Assembly (NCBI GenBank): GCA_902590505.1
Contig: CACIWZ010000001.1
Coordinates: 248,001 to 312,000, forward strand
Direction of reading: 5' to 3'
From: an uncultured Pelagibacteraceae bacterium
GTDB taxonomy: Bacteria; Pseudomonadota; Alphaproteobacteria; Pelagibacterales; Pelagibacteraceae
DNA: 64,000 nucleotides
Notes under the pieces: model-generated
Database searches by the model: none
What the model saw: only the letters and a program-made list of their open reading frames with translations
What the model was told of the DNA's origin: nothing
In this document: piece by piece, positions 1-9,533 of the stretch
How positions within the stretch are numbered: position 1 is the stretch's first letter
Layout of the letters: each line of letters begins with the position of its first letter
Translations under genes and position numbers: made by a program

Positions 1-1548
1 TATTTATTACAATCAAGAGGATATAAAGTTAGAATTAGAAAACTTGATCCTTATTTAAATGTTGATCCAGGAACAATGAGCCCATTCCAACACGGTGAAG
101 TTTTTGTTACTGACGACGGTGCAGAAACAGATCTAGACCTAGGCCACTATGAAAGATTTTCTGGAATTTCAGCAAAAAAGTCAGACAATATTACAACAGG
201 AAAAATTTATAATGATGTTCTTAAAAGAGAGCGACAAGGTAAATATTTAGGAAAGACTGTTCAAGTTATTCCACACATTACAAATAGAATTAAAGAATTT
301 ATCAAAAACGATGTAAAAAAAGAAGATTTCGTTATTTGTGAAATAGGTGGAACCGTTGGAGATATAGAAAGCCTTCCTTTTTTAGAGGCGATAAGACAAT
401 TTTCAAATGAATTTGGTAAAAATAAAACTCTTTTTGTTCATTTAACTCTGGTTCCTTATATGAGAGCTTCTGATGAAATAAAAACTAAACCAACTCAACA
501 CTCAGTAAAAGAGCTAAGAAGTATTGGAATTCAACCAGATATAATAATTTGTAGATCAGAAAGAACTATTCCATTTGATCAAAGAAAAAAAATTTCATTA
601 TTTTGCAACGTGTCAATAGAAGATGTTATTGAAACCATTGATGTCAAAACAATTTATGAGGCTCCAATTAGTTTTAACAAAGAAAAACTAGATGAAAGAG
701 TTTTAAAATTCTTTAAAATAAAATCTAGAAAAAAAGTAAATCTTTTACCATGGAAAAAAATTACTCGTTTAGTTTTAAACACGAAGAGCAAAGTAAATAT
801 TGCAATAATTGGAAAATATGTTGAACTTAAAGATGCGTATAAATCACTAGATGAAGCTTTAATACATGGTGGAATTGCAAATAATATAAAAGTAAATTTG
901 GTTAGAATTGAGTCAGACTTTTTAAGACCTAGCGAAATCAAAAATAAGTTAAAAAATGTTTCTGGAATATTAATACCGGGCGGGTTTGGCAAAAGAGGAA
1001 CTGAGGGAAAAATCGCAGCAATCAATTATGCAAGAAAAAATAAAATTCCTTTTTTCGGCATTTGTTTTGGCATGCAAATGGCAATAATTGAGTTTGCAAG
1101 AAATAGATTAAATATTAAAAAAGCTACTTCTAGCGAGTTTGGACCGTCAAAGGCATCTGTAGTCGGACTTATGAGCGAATGGACAAAAGATGGAAAGCTT
1201 ATGAGAGGTACCGATAAAGAATTAGGAGGGACAATGCGTTTAGGTAGTTATGAAGCGAGACTTAAAAAAGACACAAAAATAAGTAAAATTTATAATTCAT
1301 TAAAAATAAATGAAAGACACCGTCACAGATATGAGGTGAATATTAATTATAGAAAGGACTTTGAAAATAAAGGAATGATTTTCTCAGGTTTATCACCAGA
1401 TAATAAATTACCAGAGACAGTTGAGTTAAAAGATCATCCGTGGTTTATTGGAGTTCAGTTTCATCCTGAATTTAAATCTAGACCTTTGTCACCACATCCA
1501 TTATTCTCATCATTTATAAAGGCTGCTAAAATCAATTCAAAAAAATGA
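1..1548 (+). CDS. pyrG: CTP synthase (5' end outside window)
   Basis: Amination of UTP to CTP using glutamine and ATP, the last step of pyrimidine nucleotide synthesis. The reading frame is open from base 1, and the family signature [20 protein letters not shown] spans the first ATG seen at 76, so that ATG is internal and the true start lies upstream of the window. The N-terminal synthase domain is followed by a class I glutamine amidotransferase domain with the nucleophile Cys in GICFGMQ (codon 1063-1065) and the His-Glu pair in [10 protein letters not shown]. The stop overlaps the kdsA start (ATGA), so the two are probably co-translated. The pyrG-kdsA-eno order is common in alphaproteobacteria. 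Identification is secure. Confidence 0.97.
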   Translation, partial: YLLQSRGYKVRIRKLDPYLNVDPGTMSPFQHGEVFVTDDGAETDLDLGHYERFSGISAKKSDNITTGKIYNDVLKRERQGKYLGKTVQVIPHITNRIKEFIKNDVKKEDFVICEIGGTVGDIESLPFLEAIRQFSNEFGKNKTLFVHLTLVPYMRASDEIKTKPTQHSVKELRSIGIQPDIIICRSERTIPFDQRKKISLFCNVSIEDVIETIDVKTIYEAPISFNKEKLDERVLKFFKIKSRKKVNLLPWKKITRLVLNTKSKVNIAIIGKYVELKDAYKSLDEALIHGGIANNIKVNLVRIESDFLRPSEIKNKLKNVSGILIPGGFGKRGTEGKIAAINYARKNKIPFFGICFGMQMAIIEFARNRLNIKKATSSEFGPSKASVVGLMSEWTKDGKLMRGTDKELGGTMRLGSYEARLKKDTKISKIYNSLKINERHRHRYEVNINYRKDFENKGMIFSGLSPDNKLPETVELKDHPWFIGVQFHPEFKSRPLSPHPLFSSFIKAAKINSKK

Positions 1549-2366
1549 AAAATCATAAAGTTAAATGCTCTAATTTTGAGATCGCTAATGATAAACCATT
1601 TACTTTAATTGCCGGTCCTTGCCAGCTTGAAAATGAAGAACATGCTTTAAAGATTTCAACTGAATTAAAAAAAATTACAAGCGAACTTGGTATAAACCTT
1701 ATTTATAAAACTTCATTTGATAAAGCTAACAGAACAAGCCTTAAAGGCAAAAGGGGTTTAGGTTTAGAAAAATCTCTGCCAATTTTTGATAAAATAAGAA
1801 ATGAAGTCGGTGTTCCAATTTTAACAGATGTTCACACTTCAGAACAATGCTCCATTGTTGCGAAGCATGTTGACATTTTACAAATTCCAGCTTTTTTATG
1901 TAGGCAAACCGATCTCTTAATTGCAGCAGCAAAAACAGGAAAAATTATTAACGTTAAGAAAGGACAATTTTTAGCTCCATGGGATATGGCCAATGTAATA
2001 AAAAAAATTGAAGAGTCAGGAAATAAAAATATTTTAATAACGGAGAGAGGAGCAAGCTTCGGTTACAATACTCTTGTTTCAGATATGAGAGCTTTACCTA
2101 TTATGTCTAAATTTGGCTTTCCAATTGTCTTTGATGCAACTCATTCTGTTCAGCAACCTGGTGGAATGGGAGAGAAAAGCGGCGGTCAAAGGGAGTTTGT
2201 TCCATATCTAGCTCGGGCAGCAATTGCTGTTGGAGTGGGAGCTATTTTTATAGAAACACACGAAGATCCAGAAAATGCACCGTCAGATGGACCGAACATG
2301 GTTCCACTAAAAGAAATAAAAAAATTACTAAAGAAACTCACTGAAATTGATAAAATAATTAAATAA
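1545..2366 (+). CDS. kdsA: 3-deoxy-8-phosphooctulonate synthase
   Basis: Condenses phosphoenolpyruvate with arabinose-5-phosphate to KDO-8-phosphate, which feeds the lipid A inner core, so the cell should make lipopolysaccharide. The 273-residue protein has the family's full length and conserved stretches: AGPCQLEN near the N terminus, [12 protein letters not shown]-like (here [12 protein letters not shown]), [24 protein letters not shown], and the C-terminal HSVQQPGG and [16 protein letters not shown]. The start ATG shares bases with the pyrG stop. Enolase, which makes its substrate PEP, follows 2 bp later. The cytosolic TIM-barrel assignment is firm. Confidence 0.97.
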   Translation: MKNHKVKCSNFEIANDKPFTLIAGPCQLENEEHALKISTELKKITSELGINLIYKTSFDKANRTSLKGKRGLGLEKSLPIFDKIRNEVGVPILTDVHTSEQCSIVAKHVDILQIPAFLCRQTDLLIAAAKTGKIINVKKGQFLAPWDMANVIKKIEESGNKNILITERGASFGYNTLVSDMRALPIMSKFGFPIVFDATHSVQQPGGMGEKSGGQREFVPYLARAAIAVGVGAIFIETHEDPENAPSDGPNMVPLKEIKKLLKKLTEIDKIIK

Positions 2367-2368
2367 TA

Positions 2369-3625
2369 ATGACAAAAATTAAAAGTGTAAAAGGCAGACA
2401 AGTCTTTGATAGTAGAGGAAATCCAACGGTAGAGGCAGAAATTTTTTTAGAAAACAATATATCAGCAACTGCAATTTCTCCATCAGGCGCATCAACGGGA
2501 GCGTTTGAAGCACACGAACTAAGAGATAAAAATAAAGATAAATTTTTAGGCAAAAGTGTAAATATTGCAGTCGATAATATAAATAAAAAAATTTCAAATA
2601 AATTAATAGGATTAGAATGTGATGATCAAAACAATATCGATAATATTTTGATAGATTTAGACGGCAGCGAAAATAAAGCAAATTTAGGAGCAAACGCTAC
2701 TCTTGCTGTTTCGTTGGCTAATTCTAAATGCGCAGCTTTATCAAATAAAAAATCTTTATTTAAAAATTTGGGAAATAATTTTTCACTTCCATTTCCATTA
2801 ATGAATATTATTAATGGAGGAGCGCATGCAGATAATGACCTAAATATTCAGGAGTTTATGATAAGGCCTGACTCAGCTAAAAACTTTATGGATGCTATTG
2901 AGAAGTGCTTTATAGTAATTCAAAATTTAAAGAAGTTATTAAAGTCTAATAAGATGTTAACTAATGTTGGAGATGAGGGAGGGTTTGCTCCATCAATAAA
3001 CTCAAATGAACAAGCATTAGAATTAATCGTTAACGCAATTGAAAAATCAAAACTTAAACCAGGAAAAGATATAGTTATTTGTTTAGATGTAGCTGCAAAT
3101 GAACTGATTAATGAAAAAGGCGAATATTCTATTCAATCTAAAAACTTCTCATCAGCAGATGCTAACATCGATTATTACAAAAAATTGATCTCTAATTATC
3201 CTATAAAATCAATCGAAGATCCTTTTGCGGAAGAGGACTGGGAGTCTTGGAAAAAAGTAACAAATGAAATAGGTAAAAATGTTCAAATTGTAGGTGACGA
3301 TTTATTTGTAACTAATGTTAAGAGATTAAGCAAAGGTATAAAAGAAAAATCAGCTAACTCTATTTTAGTTAAACCAAATCAAATCGGAACTTTAACTGAA
3401 ACCTTAAAAGTTATCTCTATGGCGAAAGCTGCTGGTTTCAATACAATCATATCCCATAGATCAGGCGATACGGAAGATACATTTATTGCCGATTTGGCCT
3501 CAGCGACAATGTCCTCTCAAATTAAAACTGGATCATTAGCAAGATCTGAAAGAGTGGCGAAATACAACAGGTTATTACGCATCGAAGAAGAACTTGGAAA
3601 TAATGCAAAAATGGCTAGAATCTAG
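2369..3625 (+). CDS. eno: Enolase
   Basis: Interconverts 2-phosphoglycerate and PEP in glycolysis and gluconeogenesis. At 418 residues it is close to normal length. Visible signatures are the N-terminal GRQVFDSRGNPTVEAE, SGASTGAFEAHELRD, the metal and substrate region MNIINGGAHADNDLNIQEFM, GDEGGFAP, SIEDPFAEEDW, VGDDLFVTN, the catalytic Lys in ILVKPNQIGTLTET, and SHRSGDTEDTFIADLA. It sits in the tight run pyrG-kdsA-eno-ftsB-lipA with almost no spacing, so a single transcript is likely. Together with gap, pyk and pfk at 22-26 kb it supplies much of lower glycolysis. Confidence 0.98.
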   Translation: MTKIKSVKGRQVFDSRGNPTVEAEIFLENNISATAISPSGASTGAFEAHELRDKNKDKFLGKSVNIAVDNINKKISNKLIGLECDDQNNIDNILIDLDGSENKANLGANATLAVSLANSKCAALSNKKSLFKNLGNNFSLPFPLMNIINGGAHADNDLNIQEFMIRPDSAKNFMDAIEKCFIVIQNLKKLLKSNKMLTNVGDEGGFAPSINSNEQALELIVNAIEKSKLKPGKDIVICLDVAANELINEKGEYSIQSKNFSSADANIDYYKKLISNYPIKSIEDPFAEEDWESWKKVTNEIGKNVQIVGDDLFVTNVKRLSKGIKEKSANSILVKPNQIGTLTETLKVISMAKAAGFNTIISHRSGDTEDTFIADLASATMSSQIKTGSLARSERVAKYNRLLRIEEELGNNAKMARI

Positions 3626-3628
3626 CTA

Positions 3629-3922
3629 ATGCGACTTATTGAAAGTTTAAAGAAAAAAAAATTTATATTATTAAATATTTTTTTAACTCTTTATATTGGA
3701 ATTAATTTAATTGGAGGTGAAAGAGGGTTAATTTCTTATTTTGATAAAAAAAAATTATTTAAAGAGTTAGAGATAAAAGATGAAATGTTAACTAATGAAT
3801 TACAAGATTTAGAAAGAAAAATATCATTGGTTAAAAAAAATGATTTAGATTATTTAGACATGCTTTATAGGGAAAAATTTAGATACGGCACAAAAGATGA
3901 AATTATTATTAAGTTAAAATGA
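3629..3922 (+). CDS. ftsB: FtsB/DivIC-like septum formation initiator
   Basis: Small bitopic membrane protein of the divisome. Its 97 residues show a short basic cytoplasmic N terminus, one membrane segment at about residues 13-30, a charged coiled-coil-like stretch (about 38-72) and the typical C-terminal region ending ...[17 protein letters not shown]. In alphaproteobacteria a gene of this type sits directly after eno, as here. FtsB links FtsL and FtsQ and takes part in activating septal peptidoglycan synthesis; that role is taken from the family. The stop overlaps the lipA start (ATGA). Sequence conservation in this family is weak, so the call rests on topology, size and position. Confidence 0.8.
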   Translation: MRLIESLKKKKFILLNIFLTLYIGINLIGGERGLISYFDKKKLFKELEIKDEMLTNELQDLERKISLVKKNDLDYLDMLYREKFRYGTKDEIIIKLK

Positions 3923-4863
3923 GCTCAAAACCAAGACATCCAGAAAAAGTAAATAAGCCTTATAATCCAATTAAAAAAAAACCTGAATGGATTAGGTCAA
4001 AAATAGTAGACTCTCAAATTTTCTTCAAAACTAAACAAGTTGTTAATCAAAATAACTTAGTAACTGTCTGTCAGGAAGCTAATTGTCCTAATATAACTGA
4101 GTGTTGGAGTAAAAAACATGCTACATTTATGATTATGGGAGACACGTGCACTAGAGCATGTGCATTTTGTGATGTCAAAACTGGAAAACCAACTGAACTA
4201 GATATTTTTGAACCAGCTAAAATTGCTAAGGCTGTCCAAAGCTTAAATTTAAAACATGTTGTTATTACTTCTGTAGATAGAGATGATTTAGAAGATGGTG
4301 GATCAGAGCATTTCTACAAAGTTGTAAAAGCTACAAGAGAAAAAAATCCAGAGACATCCATTGAAGTTTTAACGCCAGACTTTTTAAGAAAAGGAGATGC
4401 TTATAAAAAAGTTTTAAAAGCTGATCTTGATGTTTTTAATCACAATATAGAAACTGTTCCTAGACTTTACACAAAAGTAAGACCTGGGGCACGTTATTTT
4501 GCTTCATTAGAACTTTTAAAGAATGCAAAAAAATTTAACAAAAAAGTTTTTACGAAATCAGGAATTATGGTTGGCTTGGGAGAAAACAAAGAAGAAATAA
4601 TTCAAGTTATGGACGATCTTAGATCTGCTGAAGTTGATTTTATTACAATCGGTCAATACCTGCAGCCATCTCCAAAGCATCATCCACTTAATCGTTATTA
4701 TCACCCTGATGAATTTAAAAAGCTCGAGCAAATCGCAAAGACAAAAGGTTTTCTTCTTGTTTCTTCTTCGCCACTAACAAGATCTTCTTATCATGCAGAT
4801 GAAGATTTTAGAAAATTACAGGACGCAAGAAATAAACAGCTTGAATGTCATCAGCATCAATAA
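3919..4863 (+). CDS. lipA: Lipoyl synthase (radical SAM)
   Basis: Inserts two sulfurs into protein-bound octanoyl groups to form lipoyl cofactors on 2-oxoacid dehydrogenases and the glycine cleavage H protein. Both iron-sulfur motifs are intact: the auxiliary-cluster cysteines C51, C56 and C62 ([12 protein letters not shown]) and the radical-SAM CxxxCxxC at C77, C81 and C84 (CTRACAFC). The C-terminal [15 protein letters not shown] carries the conserved RSS(Y)HA motif. At 314 residues it is full length. In many alphaproteobacteria pdhA-pdhB-pdhC-lpd stands between the ftsB-like gene and lipA; here nothing intervenes. The 3' end overlaps the next gene by 19 bp. Confidence 0.97.
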   Translation: MSSKPRHPEKVNKPYNPIKKKPEWIRSKIVDSQIFFKTKQVVNQNNLVTVCQEANCPNITECWSKKHATFMIMGDTCTRACAFCDVKTGKPTELDIFEPAKIAKAVQSLNLKHVVITSVDRDDLEDGGSEHFYKVVKATREKNPETSIEVLTPDFLRKGDAYKKVLKADLDVFNHNIETVPRLYTKVRPGARYFASLELLKNAKKFNKKVFTKSGIMVGLGENKEEIIQVMDDLRSAEVDFITIGQYLQPSPKHHPLNRYYHPDEFKKLEQIAKTKGFLLVSSSPLTRSSYHADEDFRKLQDARNKQLECHQHQ

Positions 4864-5288
4864 AAAAGATTATACCTTGTAAAAAAGAACAATTGGTAGA
4901 AATGGTTCTTGATATTGAAAAATATCCTGAGTTTGTTCCTTGGTGTATCGAGGGAAGAGTACTAGATAAAAATGAGAGCGCTGATTTAATTACTTTCAAT
5001 GGAGATTTAAAAGTAGGTAAAAGTATTCTTAACGAAACTTTCTCAAGTCACGTTTCTTATTATAAAGAAAAAGATACCATTATAGTAACTAATCTTGATG
5101 GACCATTAAAACATCTCAAAAATGAGTGGAAATTTAAAGAAGTAAACAATTCGACACAGTTGGAATTTTTTATTGATTTTGAATTGAAAAATCCAATTTT
5201 GAATGGAATAATGAAAAAATCTTTTGAACTTGGTTTAAATAAAATTGCCAAAGCTTTTGAGGAGAGAGCAATTAAATTATATAAATAA
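4845..5288 (+). CDS. COQ10/RatA-type START-domain protein (ubiquinone binding)
   Basis: A 147-residue member of the polyketide cyclase/START-like group that includes mitochondrial Coq10 and bacterial RatA. The conserved N-terminal block is visible (Gln-Leu, then [12 protein letters not shown] at about residues 25-36), as is a C-terminal amphipathic helix typical of the fold. Members bind ubiquinone or other lipids and support respiratory electron transfer; the RatA toxin label from E. coli is not supported here because no RatB partner is present. The position after lipA matches other alphaproteobacteria. The start overlaps lipA by 19 bp, and this ATG gives an N terminus that matches the family. 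Confidence 0.88.
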   Translation: MSSASIKKIIPCKKEQLVEMVLDIEKYPEFVPWCIEGRVLDKNESADLITFNGDLKVGKSILNETFSSHVSYYKEKDTIIVTNLDGPLKHLKNEWKFKEVNNSTQLEFFIDFELKNPILNGIMKKSFELGLNKIAKAFEERAIKLYK

Positions 5289-5599
5289 TGTTTACAATAT
5301 CATCATTACTAATTTTATTTATCTTAACTTTTAAATTCTTATCCTCATACATCAAAACAATTAGAACAGGTGATCCAAACGAGACCAACTTAACTTATTG
5401 GATGTTTTCATATGACTTTAAATCTCAAAATAAAGAATGGGTGCCTGAGGATAAAAAACTATTACAAAGAAAAAGGGCCAGAAATTTTTTAGTTTTTTTA
5501 CTTTATATTATAGCTTTCAGTATTTTCTTACTACTTAACAGTTTTACTGCCCATCTTTTAGATGTAATTGTAAACCCGGACTTTAGCTATCCCGTTTAA
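5288..5599 (+). CDS. Small two-helix membrane protein, unknown function
   Basis: Not recognised. The 103-residue product has an N-terminal hydrophobic segment (about residues 3-21), a polar middle rich in charged residues that includes YWMFSYDF and a Lys/Arg-rich patch, and a second hydrophobic segment (about 67-88). It begins on the last base of the COQ10-type gene stop (TAATG), so it is probably translationally coupled to it, which supports a real gene. It converges with pncC and their 3' ends overlap by 17 bp. A role near the membrane is the most that can be said. Confidence 0.65.
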   Translation: MFTISSLLILFILTFKFLSSYIKTIRTGDPNETNLTYWMFSYDFKSQNKEWVPEDKKLLQRKRARNFLVFLLYIIAFSIFLLLNSFTAHLLDVIVNPDFSYPV

Positions 5600-6062
5600 T
5601 CAGTTGTGCTAGTAAATTTAGAGATTTCTTTACAGTCTGCTTTTGAATAAATATTCTTCCTTTATTCTTAAAATTACATTTATTAATCATAACTTTTTTT
5701 CCTATTTTAACTCCAATATAAACTAAACCTACCGGTTTTTGTTTAGATCCACCTTTAGGGCCAGCTATTCCAGTTATTGAAATACAAACTTTTGAATTAC
5801 TAATTTTACTTAGATTATTCACCATAGCTAAACAACATTGAACACTTACAGCACCATACTTTTTTATTATTTTTTGAGGTACTTTTAATATACTTGTTTT
5901 GGCTTGATTTGAGTAAGTGACTAATCCTAAATTAAAAACTTTAGATGATCCACTCACAGAAGTAATAGCACTAGACAACATTCCTCCGGTGCAAGACTCC
6001 ACAATTGCAAGTTTCATCTTTTTTCTTTTAATTAATGAAATTATCTTTTTATTTAAACTCAT
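5583..6062 (-). CDS. pncC: CinA C-terminal family nicotinamide-nucleotide amidohydrolase
   Basis: Single-domain CinA-C protein of 159 residues. Characterised members deamidate nicotinamide mononucleotide to nicotinate mononucleotide in NAD recycling. Family motifs are present: AIVESCTGGMLSSAIT near the N terminus, the SVSGSS stretch, VTYSNQAK, and SITGIAGPKGGS(K)QKPVGLVYIG. The N-terminal molybdopterin-binding-like domain of full CinA is absent, as in many proteobacterial PncC proteins. It is the third gene of a minus-strand run ispDF-pgpA-pncC with overlapping or abutting ends, and this order is shared with other alphaproteobacteria. Confidence 0.9.
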   Translation of the reverse strand: MSLNKKIISLIKRKKMKLAIVESCTGGMLSSAITSVSGSSKVFNLGLVTYSNQAKTSILKVPQKIIKKYGAVSVQCCLAMVNNLSKISNSKVCISITGIAGPKGGSKQKPVGLVYIGVKIGKKVMINKCNFKNKGRIFIQKQTVKKSLNLLAQLIKRDS

Positions 6063-6565
6063 TAGAAAAACTTTGATTTAATTACCATAAAGATTATTAA
6101 TGTAAGGACAACATATAAACCTGCAACTACATCGTCTATTATTACCCCAAAACTATTTTTAAATTTTTTATCAAAAAAACTGACTGGAAAAGGTTTTTTA
6201 ATATCAAAATACCTAAATAATATAAAAATATATAAATAAAATAAAATTGACTCCTGTGGGCCTTTTGTAGTTCCGTGCGCGATTTCATATAGATAAATTG
6301 GAATAGATTGGCCTATAAACTCATCTACAACAATTTCTTTTGGATCTTTGTTTTCATTATATTTTATATATTCTGCCACTGCATAAAATGAATATATAAA
6401 AACTAAAAATAAAATTAATAATATAATACTGCTAGACAGATGAACTATATGAAATAAGCTATATAAGAAAATAGTTGTTATTAAAGAAGTTATAGTACCT
6501 GGAGCAAATCTAAAAGATCCTATACCAAAACATGTAACAAATAAATAATTTATGGTTTTAATCAT
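6062..6565 (-). CDS. pgpA: Phosphatidylglycerophosphatase A
   Basis: Removes the terminal phosphate from phosphatidylglycerol phosphate to give phosphatidylglycerol, a main membrane phospholipid. The 167-residue protein begins with the family-typical segment TCFGIGSFRFAPGTITSL (close to the G-x-G-x-x-P-A-P-G-T pattern), carries the acidic catalytic-region stretch KEIVVDEFIGQ, then FRYFDIKKPFP and VIIDDVVAGLYV, with several membrane segments between. The start overlaps the end of ispDF by 8 bp and its end abuts pncC, so one transcript is likely. Confidence 0.92.
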   Translation of the reverse strand: MIKTINYLFVTCFGIGSFRFAPGTITSLITTIFLYSLFHIVHLSSSIILLILFLVFIYSFYAVAEYIKYNENKDPKEIVVDEFIGQSIPIYLYEIAHGTTKGPQESILFYLYIFILFRYFDIKKPFPVSFFDKKFKNSFGVIIDDVVAGLYVVLTLIIFMVIKSKFF

Positions 6566-7703
6566 ATTTTATAACAGAGCAAATAACTTCACACGCTATT
6601 GCTTTCTCTTTTCCTATAACACCTAATTTTTCGGTTGTTTTCCCTTTTATATTAATTTGATCGTTAGAAATTTCACAAAGATTTGCAATATTTTTTACCA
6701 TCCTATTCTTTAGATTTTTGATCTTAGGAGTTTGCGTAATTATATTTATATCAATATTGTTGATTAGATATCCTTTTGACTTTATCTGATTAACTACATA
6801 TTTAAGTAAAATAGTTGATCTTATGTTTTTAAATCTTTTATTTTTATTAGAAAACATTTGGCCAATATCTCCCATTTTACAAGCTCCTAAAATTGCGTCC
6901 GTTATAGAATGTAATACCGGATCCCCATCAGAATGACCCAGTGTGCCTAGTTTAGAATTAATTTTTAAACCAGCTAAAAAAAGTTTCCTATTAGGGACCA
7001 GTCTATGAACATCAAATCCTATACCAACACTTTGTTGAGATTTGAAAATATTCTTTAAATTTTCAAAATCCGCTTTATCAGTTATTTTAAAGTTATTTTT
7101 TTCACCTTCTATAAATTTAACTTTGTTTAAATCCATGTATAAAGAAATATCATCGTCTTTATATTTACCCGAGTTAGTTTTATGTAAATGGTATACTTCC
7201 CTTAAATTGAAGGCTTGAGGTGTCTGAGTTAAAAAAAGATTATCTCTTTTTTTTCCTATTATGTACTCTTCTTTACTAGATTCGATTCTTTGTTTTATTG
7301 CATCTTGAATTTTAATTTTGGGAACAACAGCTTTTGACGTTCTAGTATTTCTCAATATTGAACTCATAAGTTTTGTTGAAAAATTAGGTCTAGCAACATC
7401 ATGAATTAAAACTTTAGTTATTCCTTTCTGGCCGATTAAATATTTTAGAGCGCAAAAAGTTGATTGTTGTCTATTTTTCCCTCCAATAACCAATTTTACT
7501 TTTTTAAGCTTGAGTGATTTGACTCGTTTAGAGTCTTTTTTATTATAAACTAGAACAATCATTTTAATTTGTTTAAATTTACGTGCTTTATTAATATTTA
7601 TTTCAATTAATGATTTACCAGCTATTTTTTGATAGGGTTTGCCTATATTAGATTTAAATCTATGACTATTACCTCCGGCAAGAATAACTAAAGAAAAACT
7701 CAT
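6558..7703 (-). CDS. ispDF: Bifunctional IspD/IspF (MEP isoprenoid pathway)
   Basis: Fusion of 2-C-methyl-D-erythritol 4-phosphate cytidylyltransferase (about residues 1-215) and 2-C-methyl-D-erythritol 2,4-cyclodiphosphate synthase (about 224-381). The IspD half has LAGGNSHRF at the nucleotide site and VLIHDVARPN; the IspF half has the metal-binding GIGFDVHRL, LGHSDGDPVLHSITDAILGA and the C-terminal KGKTTEKLGVIGKEKAI. The two activities flank IspE in the non-mevalonate pathway. The fused form is widespread in alphaproteobacteria. It diverges from ntrY with a 48-bp gap that must hold both promoters. Confidence 0.96.
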   Translation of the reverse strand: MSFSLVILAGGNSHRFKSNIGKPYQKIAGKSLIEININKARKFKQIKMIVLVYNKKDSKRVKSLKLKKVKLVIGGKNRQQSTFCALKYLIGQKGITKVLIHDVARPNFSTKLMSSILRNTRTSKAVVPKIKIQDAIKQRIESSKEEYIIGKKRDNLFLTQTPQAFNLREVYHLHKTNSGKYKDDDISLYMDLNKVKFIEGEKNNFKITDKADFENLKNIFKSQQSVGIGFDVHRLVPNRKLFLAGLKINSKLGTLGHSDGDPVLHSITDAILGACKMGDIGQMFSNKNKRFKNIRSTILLKYVVNQIKSKGYLINNIDINIITQTPKIKNLKNRMVKNIANLCEISNDQINIKGKTTEKLGVIGKEKAIACEVICSVIKYD

Positions 7704-7751
7704 GGTATAAACTTATATTACATTTATATAAATATTTAATGCTTATTTAGT

Positions 7752-9533
7752 ATGTTTAAAATTATTAAAAACTTTAATTGGATTATTTTATCCTCATTTT
7801 TGTGTATTTTTATGGGGATAGTAACTTTTTTAACATTTATAAACGAAGGCTTTATACCTTTATCTGACAAAAATTTACAAACTTTACTAATCATAGATAT
7901 TTTCCTACTTTTAATTTTTTTCGGTCTTATATTTAAAAACTTTTATAGGTTTTATTATACGGGAAAAAAAAATAAAAAAGGTGCGCAAACAAATTTAAAA
8001 TATATTTCAGTTTTTTCTTTATTTACCGTAATACCGTCTTTAGTTGTTGCTATTTTTTCACTTTTTATATTTAATTTTGGTATTCAAAATTATTTTGATA
8101 AACAAATTACTAAAGCTGTTAATAATTCTTATGACGTCGCCAAAAACTACTTAGAAGAAAGTAAAGAAAATGTTTTGTCAGATGTAATATTAATGAGTGT
8201 TGGCCTTAATAGAGTTTCTAATTTATATTATTCAAATCCTAATCGTTTTAAAAATATTATGAGATCTGAAAAGTTATTAAGACGAATAGACGATGTATAT
8301 TTAATAGACAGTTTAGGAAATATACTTTTATCTGATGTTACAGATATAACAGATGAATTTGTAATCCCATCCGACGAAGACTACGATCAAGTGCTAGAAG
8401 GTAAGCCTGTTTTTGTTTCCAATAATTTAGAAAACAAAACTACTGTTATGACTAAATTAAATTCTTTAGTAGATACCTATCTTTACATTTCAAGAAATAT
8501 TGATAGTGAAATTTTAAGATATCTCAACGAAACAGAAGAGGCAGTAAGTTTTTATTATTCAGTTGAAAATAGTCAAACAGGAATTAAAGTAACTTTTGCA
8601 ATAATATATATAATCGTTGTTACATTACTTTTATTTTTATCTACATCAATAGCCATTACTTTTGCATCAAGACTTACTAAACCTATCATTAATTTAATAG
8701 GAGCATCTGACTCGATTAGCAAAGGCGCTTTGGATGTGAAAGTACCAGAACTTGAAACTGACGAGGAATTTAAACAATTAAATAGAAACTTTAATTCAAT
8801 GATAGAAAGATTAAAAGAGCAGCAAAATAAACTTCTTATCAATGAACGTTATGAAGCATGGGAAAGTGTTGCAAGAAAATTAGCTCATGAAATTAAAAAT
8901 CCATTAACACCCATACAACTTTCTATAGATAGTCTTAGAGAGAAATATAAAACTAAACTCAACAATCAAAGTCAAGAATATGAAAAATATCTAGAAACAA
9001 TTAATAGACAAATTAAAGATATAGAAAAATTAGTTAACGAGTTCTCAAACTTTGCCAGAATGCCAAGACCTATTTTAAAAAAAATTAATATTGTTAATGT
9101 TATAAAAAAATCCTTAGATTTTATTAAAATGACTTCGAAAAGTTCTATAAATTTAATTACAAAAGACAAAGAAATTTTTATAAATGGAGATGAGGACCAA
9201 CTTAATAGAGTGTTTATAAATTTAATTAAGAATTCTCAGGAGGCTATTGATGAAATATCTAAAAAAGACACTAAATTTAAGGGTAATATTGACATAGAAA
9301 TTGACAACAATAATGACTATATAGTTTGTAGATTGACAGATAATGGATCAGGTATTTCAGACCCAAAAAAAGCAATGACACCTTACTTTACCACAAAAAA
9401 AACTGGAACAGGCTTGGGTTTACCTATTGTTACAAAAATTATAAATGAACACCTTGGTGATTTTTCAATAAGAAATAAAAAAAAGGGGAAAGGCACTTTA
9501 ATTAGTATCTCGCTACCAAAACTTAATGCTTAA
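7752..9533 (+). CDS. ntrY: NtrY-type membrane sensor histidine kinase
   Basis: Sensor kinase of 593 residues, clearly shorter than typical NtrY proteins of about 700 or more. Hydrophobic segments lie near residues 10-30, 44-64, 85-108 and 278-302, with a periplasmic domain between the last two. A HAMP-like segment follows (about 303-355), then the H-box ARKLAHEIKNPLTP with phospho-accepting His379, the N-box around NLIKNSQEAID, and G-boxes DNGSGI and GTGLGLPIV. The stretch between HAMP and H-box is only about 25 residues, so the PAS domain usual in NtrY appears to be missing. It overlaps ntrX by 8 bp. The signal sensed is not evident; family members respond to nitrogen and redox state. Confidence 0.92.
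   Translation: MFKIIKNFNWIILSSFLCIFMGIVTFLTFINEGFIPLSDKNLQTLLIIDIFLLLIFFGLIFKNFYRFYYTGKKNKKGAQTNLKYISVFSLFTVIPSLVVAIFSLFIFNFGIQNYFDKQITKAVNNSYDVAKNYLEESKENVLSDVILMSVGLNRVSNLYYSNPNRFKNIMRSEKLLRRIDDVYLIDSLGNILLSDVTDITDEFVIPSDEDYDQVLEGKPVFVSNNLENKTTVMTKLNSLVDTYLYISRNIDSEILRYLNETEEAVSFYYSVENSQTGIKVTFAIIYIIVVTLLLFLSTSIAITFASRLTKPIINLIGASDSISKGALDVKVPELETDEEFKQLNRNFNSMIERLKEQQNKLLINERYEAWESVARKLAHEIKNPLTPIQLSIDSLREKYKTKLNNQSQEYEKYLETINRQIKDIEKLVNEFSNFARMPRPILKKINIVNVIKKSLDFIKMTSKSSINLITKDKEIFINGDEDQLNRVFINLIKNSQEAIDEISKKDTKFKGNIDIEIDNNNDYIVCRLTDNGSGISDPKKAMTPYFTTKKTGTGLGLPIVTKIINEHLGDFSIRNKKKGKGTLISISLPKLNA

Noticed and set aside
654-1025. 123-residue open frame on the minus strand
   Set aside because: It lies opposite the conserved amidotransferase part of pyrG and shows no family feature.
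4845-5288. RatA toxin of a toxin-antitoxin pair
   Set aside because: There is no RatB-like partner, and the position after lipA is that of the alphaproteobacterial COQ10-type protein.
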